NCBI GenBank assembly: GCA_036186865.1
Contig: AP025069.1
Location: forward strand, 18,398,017 to 18,462,016
DNA length: 64,000 nucleotides
Direction: 5' to 3'
From: Eustoma russellianum
Taxonomy: Eukaryota > Streptophyta > Magnoliopsida > Gentianales > Gentianaceae
A program made the position numbers and the translations under genes. The notes beneath the pieces were generated by a model. The model had not been told where the DNA came from. It was given only the letters and a program-made list of their open reading frames with translations, and searched no databases. Shown here in pieces: positions 1 to 11,398 of this stretch. How positions within the stretch are numbered: the stretch's first letter is position 1; every line of letters begins with the position of its first letter.

Positions 1-115
1 TTGGTTACTTTATTCCAACTATGGTTACTTTAGTGCTAACCCAAGTTACTTTATCAAATCATGGTTATCTTAATCTTGGTTTAAGGAAAAAGTAACCATG
101 GTAGGATTTAAAAAT
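1..115 (-). repeat. 20-bp tandem array, edge of a Tekay-like LTR
   Basis: About five imperfect 20-bp units of the type GGTTACTTTATTCCAACTAT run from the window edge. They are the reverse complement of the array at about 28,168-28,370, which sits inside a Tekay-like LTR on the plus strand. The simplest reading is a minus-strand copy of that LTR cut by the window edge. No protein is encoded. Confidence 0.6.
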
Positions 116-779
116 CCTCCATGTCTAGACACTAAGGGGGCGGTTTGTTGGGGTCTTTATGACCTCAACCATACTACCTCTTTCTTTAATGAGTTGTCTT
201 ACTTGTTCCTTAAATGCATGTCTATTTTATTTTCTTTTTATTCGTTGCATAATAACTTCTTGTCTTAATGGTGTAGTAGACTTTAAGTAATTATTTTAAC
301 TAATAATTTTGGCTAGAGAATTCTAGAACCCTTACATGTCTTGGCCGAAATTTTTGAGCTTCTTGGGCATCTTGATATTTCTTGAAATTTTAATTCATGT
401 ACTATATTGTTTCCTTTATTTTATCATATTCTAAGATTAACATGTGCATGTATATATATATGTATATACACGCCTATATGTTCGTGTACTAGATTGTGAA
501 TATATACCTTCCTATGTATACACATGTAGGTATTTATACATTTCATACGCACATATATCCTATACACGCACATACATACATAGTGTGTATGGTTCATATA
601 GCTCTATATTTCATATACTACTTTCTTGAAGTTTCCTTATTTAATTTGGTTTGGTATCACCTCAATAATAATTAAGTAAAGAGGGTTAAATTGACTTAAG
701 TAACACGCGCTAAAAGAAATTGTCTCTTTCATTCCGTCTCATATTCATAGTTTTCATGTACATGATCGTTGGGGTACAA
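116..779. other. No gene seen; AT-rich spacer
   Basis: No family was recognised here. Positions 440-610 are an AT-rich alternating purine-pyrimidine stretch of CATATA and CACATA type words; the short open frame there comes from this low complexity. The stretch lies between an LTR fragment and a gypsy pol fragment, so old retrotransposon sequence is likely but not shown. Confidence 0.5.
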
Positions 780-1163
780 CAAAAGAACTTATTGCTGTAG
801 AAGAAAACAAACATAAGAGGAAAAGAGCTTTCTTTGCATCAAAAATTTAGGTGTTACACTCAATTAACTCCAACAAAATTGTTTACATCTTGTTGTATAG
901 AAAAGCCTTGTCTTCTTCAACTGATTTACAATCTACCTTGCCAAGTAAAGTGACCTCTTTATTGCAAGAGTTTTCTAACTTATTCCTTGAAGGAGATTCC
1001 TCCGGATACCACCTTTAAGAGGTATCGAATATCAAATAGATTTCATCCCTGGAGCTGTCTTACCTAATAGGTGTGCCTATAGAGACAATCAAGAACAAAC
1101 AAAGAAAATCCAGAGTCAAGATGAGGAACACTTAGACCAAGGTAAGGTGAGAGAGAGAGTATG
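780..1163 (+). pseudogene. CRM-like gypsy pol fragment (linker before RT)
   Basis: Translated loosely, 1,010-1,160 reads RGIEYQIDFIPGAVLPNR and then a KVRE segment. This matches the conserved stretch just upstream of reverse transcriptase in the better preserved elements at 49.8-50.0 kb and 57.2-57.4 kb. Upstream, 850-1,000 aligns with the same linker but is full of stops. The frame resumes at 3,780 after the solo LTR that splits it. The intact form would belong to a gag-pol polyprotein working in cytoplasmic virus-like particles. This copy is dead. Confidence 0.75.
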
Positions 1164-1929
1164 TGTAGCGCCCCGGCCCGATACTAGACATCGGTACCAG
1201 TGCACCCGCCGTAGTCTACTATGAGAACTATGAAGCATCAAAGCAGATCCAGCACACGTCATCCATGACGTAAGATAAATCAGCGGAAACGTCATAAAAT
1301 TTAAAACTTCACTAACATCAATGTAACCAAATAAAAAATACAGCGGAAATAAAATGTGTTTGATGAACTGCTTAACATATTCTCCAATACAACATAACAA
1401 ACATCAAGTCTTTCAACTTAAAAGAGAATGAACAAAAATCTATCCACTTTAATGACCATCATCCCAATGAGCCCACTCGACGCCGTCTTCTACAAAGACA
1501 TTTTGTACTCTGGCTCACCTAAAAAGAAAATGGAGTATCTATTCTTAGCGAAACATCGCCAGCAAGTAACCCATCTATACACCTTACGAGACCATACACG
1601 ACGAGTCACCAGTATATAAATCATTGTCAAAAATAAGGTGCTCGGGTTAGCAAATAACATCTTCATAACAATTAATCAAAATCAAATAAATCACATAAAT
1701 GATACGCGAATACGAAACAAACATGTATCTGGCATAACATACTACATAAACAGATCATTCGCGAATGTCCATTCTTGCTTGTCAAGTCTTATGCTTCGTG
1801 ACACATGATGCATGTACACCTTTAAAACCACACACACAACCCATGCATATGTCTTCTTTCGTAAACATGTCATGCGTATCGTTTCACAAAACTTTTCATA
1901 ATTCTTCTTATCATATTCTTCATATGGCA

Positions 1930-2130
1930 GAACTTTATACCCTGTGGGTGATCAATCCACAGCAAACAGAACTTTATACCCCGTACTGAAAGGTCCACGG
2001 CCCTATAACATAACTTTATACCCCGTGTTGATAGGTCCTCAGCCCCATAACATAACTTTATACCCTGCTGTTGATTCACATGTCACGCTTTTATACCCTG
2101 CTACTGCATGTATGAATTTTATACCCTGCT
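1930..2130. repeat. ACTTTATACCC tandem repeat in LTR
   Basis: The words ACTTTATACCCC or TTTTATACCCTG recur at about 1,932, 1,971, 2,013, 2,055, 2,089 and 2,117. The period is about 41 bp, shortening to about 30 bp. It lies about 800 bp from the LTR end, where the related LTRs carry different arrays. Confidence 0.75.
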
Positions 2131-2479
2131 ATCAACCAGCAGCCATAGCTTGTCTTTCGAAAACTTTAATCTTCTTTTGCAAACACATGTTCTTTCGCAA
2201 AACAAATCTCATGTCGAAATTCAAAGTGCTCATGGCGTGATGCAAAATGTTCATGTTACGTCATATCAAACATGTAAACATACACACACACTTTACATAT
2301 CATGTACAAGATCCTGAACCTCAAACACACCAAGCTCGTATCTTTTCAGGTCATTTCGTATTACAAATACACTTCTGATCCTTTCTTAACCTTACTCATT
2401 CACACTTAACATTTACAACCCAAGTACACCTCAAATACCCTTGTAGTTTATGAGCAAATGAAGAGAATAAAGGTATCTC

Positions 2480-2845
2480 ACACACATGGAGCGCTTAATG
2501 TGTCAAAAGGAACTTCCAGTACACTTGGAACGCCTTCAAGAGGCGCCTAATGTGACATAAAGCGCCTATTCTGGGCGTTCAAAGTGTTCTGGAATGTGCT
2601 GGTATACATCAAACGCCTACATGAAGCGCTTCAAGTGACATCGAACACCTTCTGAGGTGTTCGAAGTATTCTAGAATATGTTGTGACACATCGAACGCCT
2701 ACAAAAGGTGCCTTATTTGACATGAAGCGTGTTATGAGGTGTTTGAAGTGTTCTTGAATGCACTGGGACACATTGAACGCCTACTTTAGGCGCCTAATGT
2801 GACATTGAGTCCCTAAAGTAGGTGTTCGAAGTGTACTGACGACAT
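2480..2845. repeat. 83-bp minisatellite in LTR
   Basis: GTGACAT-type words fall at about 2,552, 2,635, 2,718 and 2,799, giving about four degenerate units of 83 bp. Each unit has inverted GCGCCT / AGGCGC words that could fold into short hairpins. The array is inside the solo LTR. Confidence 0.75.
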
Positions 2846-3779
2846 CCAAAACTGAAAATTTCTACAGCAACTTCCCTCCTTCATCTTCCTCCTTCACTCC
2901 TTTCATCTTAACACCTAAAATTCAACCTTATTACTTGAATCCATCATGCATAACACACAACTAACATCGATTGATCCTTAAGCATATCAAATCACACCAC
3001 TCTAAGCCTTCTATCATTCACATCTTCCAATATATCCTCAAACCTTCCAGCATAACAAATCTCCAATAACCCATCATTCAACCCTTCAAATCTTCTACAG
3101 GTTCACTCATATCATCTAAGGTACAGTTAACAAACAAAAGGACGTATAACAAGACAATAAACACATCACGGATGATACTTTTATGGGCATGTTTGACAAC
3201 AACAAAGCATGGCCCAAAGAACATGACTTTACCCAATCATCACAACAAAATACATAAAAGTATAGCATCTAACATAATCACATCAAAATTACCAATGTGT
3301 TGATCTAATTTTCTCTTTATAAGAACATAGGTCCTGTTGAATCAAAATTCGCGTAAAGCGTATAGAAAGATTACTTGTCTTTTTGTCTAGTTAGCCTTAC
3401 GAGTGTACTGCAAGATTTCAGGAAAGGTTGAAACTAGATTGGTCACTCTTTATTCCTTTTCTTCTTATCTTCTTCTTCTTTCTCTTTTCTCTTCCTTTTC
3501 TCTCTCTTTCTCCAGCCGATTTCTCCCTCCTTCTCTGCTTGTAACCGACCCTCTAGTGGTTTAATGGTCTAAGGGGAAGTTATGCTCTCTTTGTGTAACT
3601 TCCCTTGTATTTGATTTTGGAGGGCAGTTTTGGTATTTTGCTAACTTCTTAATTCCAATTTTTTAATTATTTTTATCCCCTACAATTCATTCAACTAATC
3701 ATCATAAATATATGCAATTAATATAATTGCATTTTTGGTTGCTTGCTAATTATTTAATATCGCACCCGGAAGTTACGGA

Positions 3780-4036
3780 GTATGACAGTATGAGCCCTTG
3801 TGCTGTACCCGTGATAGTAGTCCCGAAAAAAGGATGGAACTTGGAGGATGTGCACCAACTGCAGAGCAATCAATAAGATTACTATGAAGTATAGATGCCA
3901 TATTCCTAGATCGGATGATATGCTTGACATGTTACATGGGTCTAGATACTTTACCAAATTAGATCTTAAGCAAGGATACTTCCAAGTGAGGATTAAAAAG
4001 AAGATGAATGAAACACTGCCTTTAAGACTAAGTTCG
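3780..4036 (+). pseudogene. CRM-like gypsy reverse transcriptase fragment
   Basis: Reads EYDSMSPCAVPVIVVPKK, then (frame-shifted) a segment matching CRAINKITMKY, then DMLDMLHGSRYFTKLDLKQG and YFQVRI. This is the N-terminal RT region with the first catalytic aspartate (in KLDLKQG). It continues the fragment at 780-1,163 and is cut at 4,036, inside the codons for TKFG, by a solo LTR. The frame resumes at 5,080. At least one frameshift lies near 3,835. Confidence 0.85.
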
Positions 4037-5079
4037 TGATATACACATACGTGCAAGACGTTATAGGTGTGTCTTAGTTAGATTGCACTTCATGCATTGC
4101 TTTTTGTGCGTTTTAATTTCTTGCATTTTCATTTATTATCCTTTCTTTTACTTGTTTGATGCTTGTTATGTATTTGCTTTCTTTGTAGGGGCTCTTGGAG
4201 TTGCCAAAACCGTTTGGAAGTGTTAGACCAAGAATGCTGAAAAGTGCTGAAAATTGCTTGAGGTTTGTGGACGGGTAACTCAGTCATTCAAACTCCAAAT
4301 TGGATCATTCAAAAGCCAAAAGCATGTTCAGGACATGAAATAAAAAAGGACACTTCTTCAAATTCAACTTGTATCCACGGAAAAATTCGAGTCGACCAGA
4401 GGCAAGATTTCAGCTTAAAATCCCGCATTTACTTTACCTGAACTTTGTGGACGTGTAAATCATTCATGCAAACTCTAAATTGGATCATTCAAATGTCAAG
4501 TTACGGACTTGAACTAAAATTCTCAAGAAGGACACTTCTTCAAATTTAGCTTGTATCCGCAAGAAAAGTCGAGTCAACCAGAGGCGAGATTTCAACATAA
4601 AATCCAGCATTTGCTTTACTTCTTGGAGCTTGAATTCATTAATCTCTTTTAAGGGGAATCAGCCGTTTGTAATCAGGTCTAAGACCAGAATATGTGAATC
4701 TTTATTGCACCATTGACTAGGATAGGTCTTAGATTAAGTTTGGTCCTACTTAAAGGCTAAGAAATGTTTGTGCATTTAAGCTTGGTTGAAGAATAAAAAT
4801 TCTGTTGCTTTTCTCCTTACAAGGCATTTTCGTTTTCTTGATTTCTCGCTAAAAATCAAGTCTAAATACCTTCAAAATTTGAGCATGCTTGAGGGTGATT
4901 GGCAGCCTAAGAGGGTGTTTATCATTTGCCTAGTCCACACCATTCTTCAAGACTTGGTTGCTCAATTCAGCCGACCCTAAGACATTGGAATCAAGGAGGA
5001 GCTTGGCCCCTTTGTTCCCAACCCATTGTTGGTGGAGATGCTTGGATAAAAGAGTGGGATCCTACTTATTTTTGCATCA
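4037..5079 (+). mobile_element. Solo CRM-like LTR (family B)
   Basis: Starts TGATATACACATACG and ends TTTTTGCATCA, flanked by GTTCG (4,032-4,036) and GTTTG (5,080-5,084), a 5-bp target duplication with one mismatch. The RT frame is interrupted exactly here. It is homologous over its length to the tandem LTR pair at 35,134-37,262. No internal region remains. Confidence 0.85.
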
Positions 5080-5196
5080 GTTTGGATTATATGAGTGGTT
5101 AGTCATGCCTTTGTCTAACTAATGCACCTAGTACCTTTATGAGGTTGATGAATGAGGTCTTGAGGAAGTTCATTGGGAAATTTGTCGTAGTATACT
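5080..5196 (+). pseudogene. CRM-like RT fragment up to the catalytic YxDD
   Basis: Allowing frameshifts it reads FGLYEWLVMP, then APSTFMRLMNEVLRKFIGKF, then VVVY-LDD. This is the RT palm region ending at the catalytic double aspartate, where the next LTR begins at 5,197. It matches 50,242-50,365 of the better preserved element. It is the last visible piece of the pol broken over 780-5,196. Confidence 0.8.
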
Positions 5197-6399
5197 TGAT
5201 GACGCCCAGCCAAGCCAAGAGCAGTCCACACTTGATATTATGCCAATACAAGACAAGGGTCCTATAACAAGAAGCGTGGCAAGGAAACTGATGAATGAAC
5301 TGGGGACCTTTTGCATAAACATGCGGAGGATAAACCCAGTGAAGGGAACGTCCATTGGGTCCATTTAGTGCAAGCATTAATATAGTTCATGTACAAAGTT
5401 TGTATTATATTAGTAGACTTAAGAATGATGTTTACATTTCCTTTTAGTTTTCTTTCTTTTCTTAATGAGGTATTGTAATATAGTCTAGATATGTCCTATC
5501 ATGTTGTATATGTTTTTGTGTGTGTTTGAAGTGTTTTTAGGTCAAGAAAGAATGATTAGAGACAAGGTAACGTTCAAACTGAAGCTGAACCAAGATTGCC
5601 AAGTAAGCGGCATGACACACTGATGGTATTTCAATCGTATCTCCATAACCACATCTCCAATTGACCTTATTCTAATTGGAGCTTCAACATAAGACACCAA
5701 GCTACAACTTTGATGTTCAGCACATCTTCAGCAAATGACTTTATCAAGTTCAAATATTGCAAGGAAAATGAAGCTGCTGATCAGCTGCCTGCTTGGAGGA
5801 CCACTTGGAAGCAGCTGAAATTCAACACGTCATATCTCCTTCCTCCCAACTCCAAATCAAATGATTCAAAAGACAAAATTGAAGTTCTTTTAAGTATCTA
5901 TAATATTGATGGAGACAAGATTGGCACAATATTATTGGGAGGAACCCAAATTACGTGTAACAGTTTTGCGTTTGCTGAAGACACACAACTTGACCCACTT
6001 GCCAAATCAGCCTCAAAGCTCAACCAATCAAGGGTAGTACGACAAGATGCTTACAAGGAACATCAAAAGGCATCATAGGGAGATTTACAGCTGGTCCAAT
6101 AAGAAGAAAAGGTTCAAGACAACATGCAAAAGGGTATACACATCAGATGTCCAATCTGCCAGCAAACTGAATTTCTTTCCTTTACTTGTAACTTTGTTCA
6201 AACTTCATTTTTTCAGCCATTGATTTCATTGTCTATTAGTTAGATTGATACATTATTGTTTAACTTAGATTTAGCCTATAAATAACCCAGCTTCCCTTGT
6301 AAAAGAGCATCTAATTCTGAAAAGTACAAACACTTAGTCAAGGCTACTTCAAGACTTGTCTTTCTTTGCTTTGAATCAAGCTTTGATTCCCTTCAAGAA
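5197..6399 (+). mobile_element. CRM-like LTR (family C), interrupted
   Basis: Starts TGATGACGCCCAGCC and follows the family C LTRs at 54,430-55,272 (opposite strand) and 58,640-59,885. It contains the family words for AATGGACCCAATGGAC (reverse complement near 5,360) and a TATA box at 6,277. It stops at 6,399 where the minus-strand Sirevirus begins; the last about 240 bp of the LTR are not seen. The 122-codon open frame inside it at 5,710-6,078 has no recognised domain and is not treated as a gene. Confidence 0.8.
6277..6284 (+). promoter_or_regulatory. TATA box of LTR family C
   Basis: TATAAATA in the context AGCCTATAAATAACCC. It aligns with TATAAAT at 59,525 in the solo LTR of the same family. 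It probably marks the U3/R region of the LTR promoter. Confidence 0.5.
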
Positions 6400-7990
6400 T
6401 GTTGGAACGTGCACTTGCAATAAACACCACTAGAGGAAGGTGAATAGTGGTTAGCGGAAATTACACTACTACCCTTGATAAAAATCTCCTTCGAAAACAG
6501 AATCTCAGACTACCTCACATTCAGAACCCGTTTTTGAAAAATTCAAAAATCCTTGTACACAACTTCAAAAATTATGAAAATTTTCAGACCTTAACTTCAA
6601 TGTGTTGACAAGACTCTGTCCAACAACTAGACAAAAAATAAGATCGTTTGACCCTTAAACAAATAAAAAGATTCAGATGGGCAATCTGGACAGAATTGGA
6701 CAGAATGTTGCTGAAATTGGCAAACGTGTTTCTCTTTGAATACTTAAACCAAAAAGGTTGAAATTTTTGTCAAAACACTCCTTAGGATGTCTAGTTTTTG
6801 ATTCAAAAAAGTCCTGACCTTAAACAACTCTTGGTTAAAACAGAATTCAAGTTTTCTCAAAATTGGTCAGATTGCAGCCATATTAGAGCAGTTATCTTGC
6901 AACGACTGAAAGACTAACTTTCCCTTGCTCAAATCAAGTGATTCTTGTTGTAAATAAAAGCTAGAAGTCTGAAATATAACTCCACCAAAAATCACAAATT
7001 TTGGAAGTGTTTAGCCATTTTTTCAAAACGTGTGAAGTTGTGTGAAAACTGCAGTGAAAACGGACAGAATGCAGAAATGTAGAAACAAGATAAGAACACC
7101 GAGAACTTATCCTGGTTTGGTCAATGTGACCTACTCCAGTCCCAAGGAACATATTCTGCTATAGTCAAAAATATCATCATGTGAGAGAAATAATATAAAC
7201 CCACCATGTAATCTTCAAAATAATCATAGCTCAACTCCAGAATGAAGATAAAAATATACTCAAGAGATTCCTTGAGTGAAAATATCAAAAATACCCTCAA
7301 GGGTGAAATGACCAAAATGCCCCTGGTGTGAGAAAGCTTCAGAAATGACCCTGATGGTCAGAAATGAATATAATAACACCTTTGTCTTGATAAATAAGAT
7401 GAGAATAAGTCTTTGAAGTATTTCTACCATATCATGTTCCTACAAAACTCAAAATACCAATTTTGCCATTTTTGGTAAGTTGTAGAAACTTCCAAGGCAC
7501 ATTAGTCACAACACATTTATAATCATTAAAAACACATAGTAATCACATAATGAACATATATAAAACATGCACAAATGAAAACAACCACTTTATCACATTT
7601 TAGAAAAATATTTTTAAAAACCCAAGACATCGATCGAAGTGCCTCAGCTTCAGAGATCGATGTATCACAGTTAGTCTTAGAGTTTGTTTCTGACCTACAT
7701 TGATCGATCGAAGTGAGGGTTCGACGTATACATCGATCGACCGATGTGTCTCAGGTTTAGAGATCGATGTCTCATAGTAAGGTCTTGAACTTTCACTGCC
7801 TTACATAGATCGATCGATGTGAGGGATCGAAGTACATTGATCGATCGAAGTGCAACAACCTGAGAGATCGATGTCAACTTTTTCAATTTTTTTTCAATTT
7901 TTAATCACATATAACACCATGTGTGACATTTTTATGCATTCATCACTTAAAATCATGACTTTGAAAATTATTCAAACATATTTCTCAACA
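6400..7990 (-). repeat. 3' LTR of the autonomous Sirevirus
   Basis: On the coding strand it runs TGTTGAGAAATATG ... GTTCCAACA, with matching TGTTG/CAACA ends, directly after a polypurine tract. It is about 1.6 kb, about half the length of the LTRs of the gag-only derivatives. It includes a tandem array rich in ATCGATCGA at 7,628-7,880. No paired 5' LTR was found. Confidence 0.8.
7628..7880. repeat. ~104-bp repeat with ATCGATCGA palindromes
   Basis: Units begin at about 7,628, 7,732 and 7,834 with CATCGATCGAAGTG-like words. Each contains a second AGAGATCGATGT word; there are about 2.4 copies. The self-complementary ATCGATCGA cores make the array palindrome-dense. It lies in the U3-like part of the Sirevirus LTR. 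Confidence 0.8.
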
Positions 7991-8330
7991 TTCTCCCCCT
8001 TTTGGATGATTTTCAAAATAACCTAACATGATTTTAATGTCACAACTCTTTACCAATTGTTTATCATAAATCTACCAATTTTAAACCAATTGAATTGTTT
8101 TTGAAAACCTCACCATTTACCAGTTGTTTCATCAATTTTTTATACCAATTGTTTTCAAACTCTCAATTCACATATGTTCATGTGCTCCCCCTCAAATTAT
8201 ACTCTCCCCTTAACCTATGCTCAAAACTTATACCAATTGAAACTTAGCATATTATTCAACTCAAGTCCAAATCATGGCTTACCAACTAAAAATCATGTTC
8301 TTATTCTATCTCCCCCTTTATTTTGCAAAT
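7991..8330 (-). other. Multiple polypurine tracts before the 3' LTR
   Basis: On the coding strand AAAAGGGGGAGAA touches the LTR (7,991-8,003), and further GAGGGGGAG / AAAGGGGGAGAT blocks lie near 8,185 and 8,310. Repeated AGGGGGAG-type tracts upstream of the 3' LTR are characteristic of Sireviruses, where one serves as primer for plus-strand DNA synthesis. The rest of this stretch holds no open frame of note. Confidence 0.75.
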
Positions 8331-8346
8331 CATGCAAAAGATAGAA

Positions 8347-8999
8347 CTACGCAATGGTATCGTAAGTCATCATACCTAACTTGGCTCGTAAGTTTTCAAA
8401 ATTGGCTTGATTAAGGGGTTTGGTGAAGATGTCAGCTATTTGGTGATCAGTTCTTATATGGTTTATAACTATATCCTCATTTTGAACATGATATTGAAGG
8501 AAATGGTATTGTATCTCAATGTGTTTGGCCTTAGAATGAAGTACCGGATTCCGAAAAAGATTGATTGTATTTGTGCTATCGCAGAAAATTGGAATCTTAT
8601 TCATTTTAATGCCAAAATCACTAAGTTGTTGTTTAAGCCAAAGTATTTGGGTAGTGTATAAACTCAAGGCTATATACTCGGCTTCAGCGGTAGAAAGAGC
8701 TACACTAGCTTGCTTTTAAAAAACCAAGAGATCAAGTTGGTTCCTATGAATTGACACGTACCTCTAGTGGATTTTCTATCTAATGTGCAACCACCATAAT
8801 CAGCATCGCTATATGCATACAGTTCTAACTTTGCGTTTCTATCATACCAAAGTCCTAAGTGAGATGCATGTTTAAGATATCTAAAGATCTTTTTCACTGC
8901 ATTGTAATGAGATACCTTAGGACAAGATTGAAACCTAGCGCACATACACACACTAAACATAATGTCAGGCTTGATACGGTTAAATATAAGAATGAGCCA
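8347..8999 (-). pseudogene. Sirevirus RNase H
   Basis: Two frames (8,960-8,700 and 8,667-8,347) give copia RNase H motifs in order: RYLKHASHLGLWYDR, YAYSDADYGGCTLDRKSTRG (active-site region), then across a frameshift ALSTAEAEYIAL, then PIFCDSTNTINLFRNPVLHS and AKHIEIQYHFL with DHQIADIFTKPL near the end. The enzyme would remove the RNA strand after minus-strand synthesis. The frameshift at about 8,700 and a stop break it. It ends the polyprotein; polypurine tracts follow. Confidence 0.9.
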
Positions 9000-10085
9000 A
9001 TCATAGAACTATATATCGTGTCATCAAAAGGTTACCATTTTCATCCTTGTCTAGTTTGGTGCTAACACTCATGAGTGTAGGTGTTGGTTTCAACTCTTCA
9101 AAGCCAAACTTTTTAATCATATCATTGACATACTTAAGTTTATTAATGTGAATTACTTGAGGGGTTTGTTTGATTTGGAGCCCTAAGAAGTAATTCAACT
9201 CTCATACCATTGACATTTCAAATTCTGACTTCATACACTCTTCGAAGTCTTTTACTAAGGTAGGGTTGGTGAACCAAAGATTATATCATCTACGTATATT
9301 TGAACCATTAATAAATCATTATCTTTTCTTCTTAGGAATAGTGTGTTGTCTATGGTTCTCCTTTGATAATTATTTGCAATAAGAAAGTTTGCAAATCTAT
9401 CATACCAAGCTCTTGGAGCTTGTTTCAAACCATATAGACCTTTCTTAAGCTTGTAAACATGGTTAGGATTCTTTGGATCTTCGAAACCAAGAGGTTGTTT
9501 GACAAACACCTCTTTTTGGATGTATCCATTCAAGAACGCACTCTTGACATCTATTTGGAAGAGTTTGATGTTGCTTAGACTTGCAATAGCAAGTAACAAT
9601 CTAATTTCTTCTATTCGTGTAACGGGTGCAAAGGTTTCTACATAATCTATTCATTCTTGTTGATTATAACCTTGTGCGACTAGCCTAGCCTTATTCCATG
9701 TGATGTTTCCTTGTTCATCCATTTTATTCCTAAACACCCATTTCGTTCCTATTATAGACTTATTTTCGGGTTTATGTACTAAATCCCACACGTTGTTCCT
9801 TGTAAATTGGTTCAATTCCTCATGCATGGCGTCTATCCATGATATATCACCTAAGGCTTCCTTTACATTCTTAGGTTCTAAGTGTGAGATTAAGTTATGT
9901 CCTTCAGGTTGACTTATATTTCTACGTGTTCTGATCCCAACACTTGGATCCCCAATGATTAATTCTTTAGGGTGCCACCAATTCCTTGGTTGACTAGGGT
10001 CACCCTCGTCCTGTTCAAATGTTTCATTTGTATGGACATTATCGTATGTAATTGGATCATTAGTTGTATTATCTTCCAATTGCAA
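9000..10085 (-). pseudogene. Sirevirus (copia) reverse transcriptase
   Basis: Copia RT motifs run in order: WIDAMHEELNQF, NKSIIGTKWVFRNK, NKARLVAQGY, (stop) DYVETFAPVTRIEEIR, LFQIDVKSAFLNG, GLYGLKQAPRAWYDR, QIYVDDIIFG with the catalytic YVDD, then ELNYFLGLQIKQ. Lesions seen: a TGA just after QGYNQQE, a frameshift after FGSP (about 9,265), and a TGA in the codon before ELNYF (about 9,205). The catalytic aspartates are present but the frame cannot be read through. Confidence 0.93.
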
Positions 10086-11398
10086 AGTTTCTTCATTTAT
10101 TTCATCTAAGGGTTCTGCATGTCTTGTTCTGGGGAGTTGGTTCTAGCTGATAAAGTACAGGCTCAAGTAATATATCATTATCATCAAACATATTTTCAAC
10201 ATTATTTTCTTGTTTATGTTGAGTTTTATCACTAACTTCAAAGCATGCATTTTCATTGAATTTCACATGTATAGATTCAATTATTTTTCTAGGTGCAGGA
10301 TTGTAACACCTATATGCTCTTGAATTAGTTGAATAACCAACAAATATACATTCAATAGACTTTTGTTCAAACTTGTCTAGATTATCCTTAGTGTTTAATA
10401 CAAAGCACTTACAACAAAAAACTCTAAGATAATCTACCTTCGGTTGTCTATTGTTTAATAATTCATAAGGTGTCTTATTCAATTTCTTTCTAATAGAAAG
10501 TCTATTTATTATATAACATGCACAACTAACAGCTTCTGCCCATAAATATTTTGGTACTCTATTTTCACATAACATTGTTCTAGCAACTTCTTGAATTGTT
10601 CTATTTTTGCGTTCTACTACTCCATTGAGTTGTGGTGTTCTAGGTGGTGAGAATTCATGTTTAATTCCATGTAATTCACAAAACTTGATTACATCTTTGT
10701 TTTTAAATTCTCCACCTCTATCACTTCTAATTCTTTTAACATTTTCTTCGTAAATATTTTGGAGTTGCTTGATAAGAGTTTCGATTGCCAATGGAGCATC
10801 GTCTTTGTGTGTTTAAAATAATGTCCATGTGTATCATGAGTAATCATCTGCTATGACACACACATAGTAGTGTCCACCTAGACTTCTTGTCCTACTTGGA
10901 CCAAATAAGTCTAAGTGAAGCAATTCTAGTACATGACTAGACTCACTTCATGTTTCGGTTTTAATGTTTCTTTAATGTGTTTTCCTTTAATACATGTTTC
11001 ACACATTTGAAAATTATCTAAGTCTAACTTAGGCATTCCTCTAATTAATTCTTCTTAGATAATTTCTTAATTGTTGAAATTCCTATATGGTCTAATCTTC
11101 TATGCCATAAATTCACATCTAAGTCATGTGATATTAAACACTTAACCTTAGCATCTAACATGTTATCTAAGATAAGAGTGTAAATGTTACCATCTCTATT
11201 TCCTTTTAATACAATTTCTTTTTTTTCATTTATTATATCACAAGAATTGAGAAGAAAAGAAACATTATATCCACAATCTATAAGTTGAGAAATACTTAAT
11301 AAATTATAAGAAAGATTACTTACTAACAACACATTTCGTATTTGAAATGTGTTAGGGTACCCAATTGTTCCTTTTCCAACAACTTGTCTGATGAGCCA
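10086..11398 (-). pseudogene. Sirevirus integrase
   Basis: The zinc-binding HHCC region is visible: LWHRRLDHIGISTIKKL (two His), then after stops MCETCIKGKH (two Cys). The core follows: LHLDLFGPSRTRS (first Asp), IRSDRGGEFKN (second Asp) and TPQLNGVVERKNRTIQE (Glu), so the D-D-E triad is readable. A long frame covers 10,791-10,102. Stops and frameshifts occupy 11,045-10,800, and another frameshift lies at about 10,100 before RT. The integrase would insert the cDNA with a 5-bp target duplication. At 11,340-11,398 the end of the protease (GKGTIGYPNTF) joins it before the foreign solo LTR. Confidence 0.9.

Larger units (their letters stand above)
1164..3779 (-). mobile_element. Solo Tekay-like LTR inserted in gypsy pol
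   Basis: The insert begins TGTAGCGCCCCG, which is the reverse complement of the LTR ends seen at 23,698 and 24,914, where a primer-binding site follows directly. Its coding strand is therefore minus. GTATG flanks it at 1,159-1,163 and 3,780-3,784, and the RT-upstream frame continues on both sides. The right terminus (..GGAAGTTACGGA) is not a clean CA, so that boundary is uncertain by a few bases. Inside are two minisatellites and a CT-rich leader at 3,450-3,545. No internal region or second LTR is seen, which fits a solo LTR left by LTR-LTR recombination. Confidence 0.7.

Noticed and set aside
444..629. 61-codon Tyr-rich open frame
   Set aside because: Product of AT-rich alternating repeat; no coding signal.
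2480..2845. 83-bp repeats considered as satellite DNA
   Set aside because: Only about four copies, confined to one LTR; a minisatellite, not a satellite array.
5710..6078. 122-codon open frame
   Set aside because: It lies inside an LTR; no recognised domain and no matching open frame in the homologous LTR at 58.6-59.9 kb.
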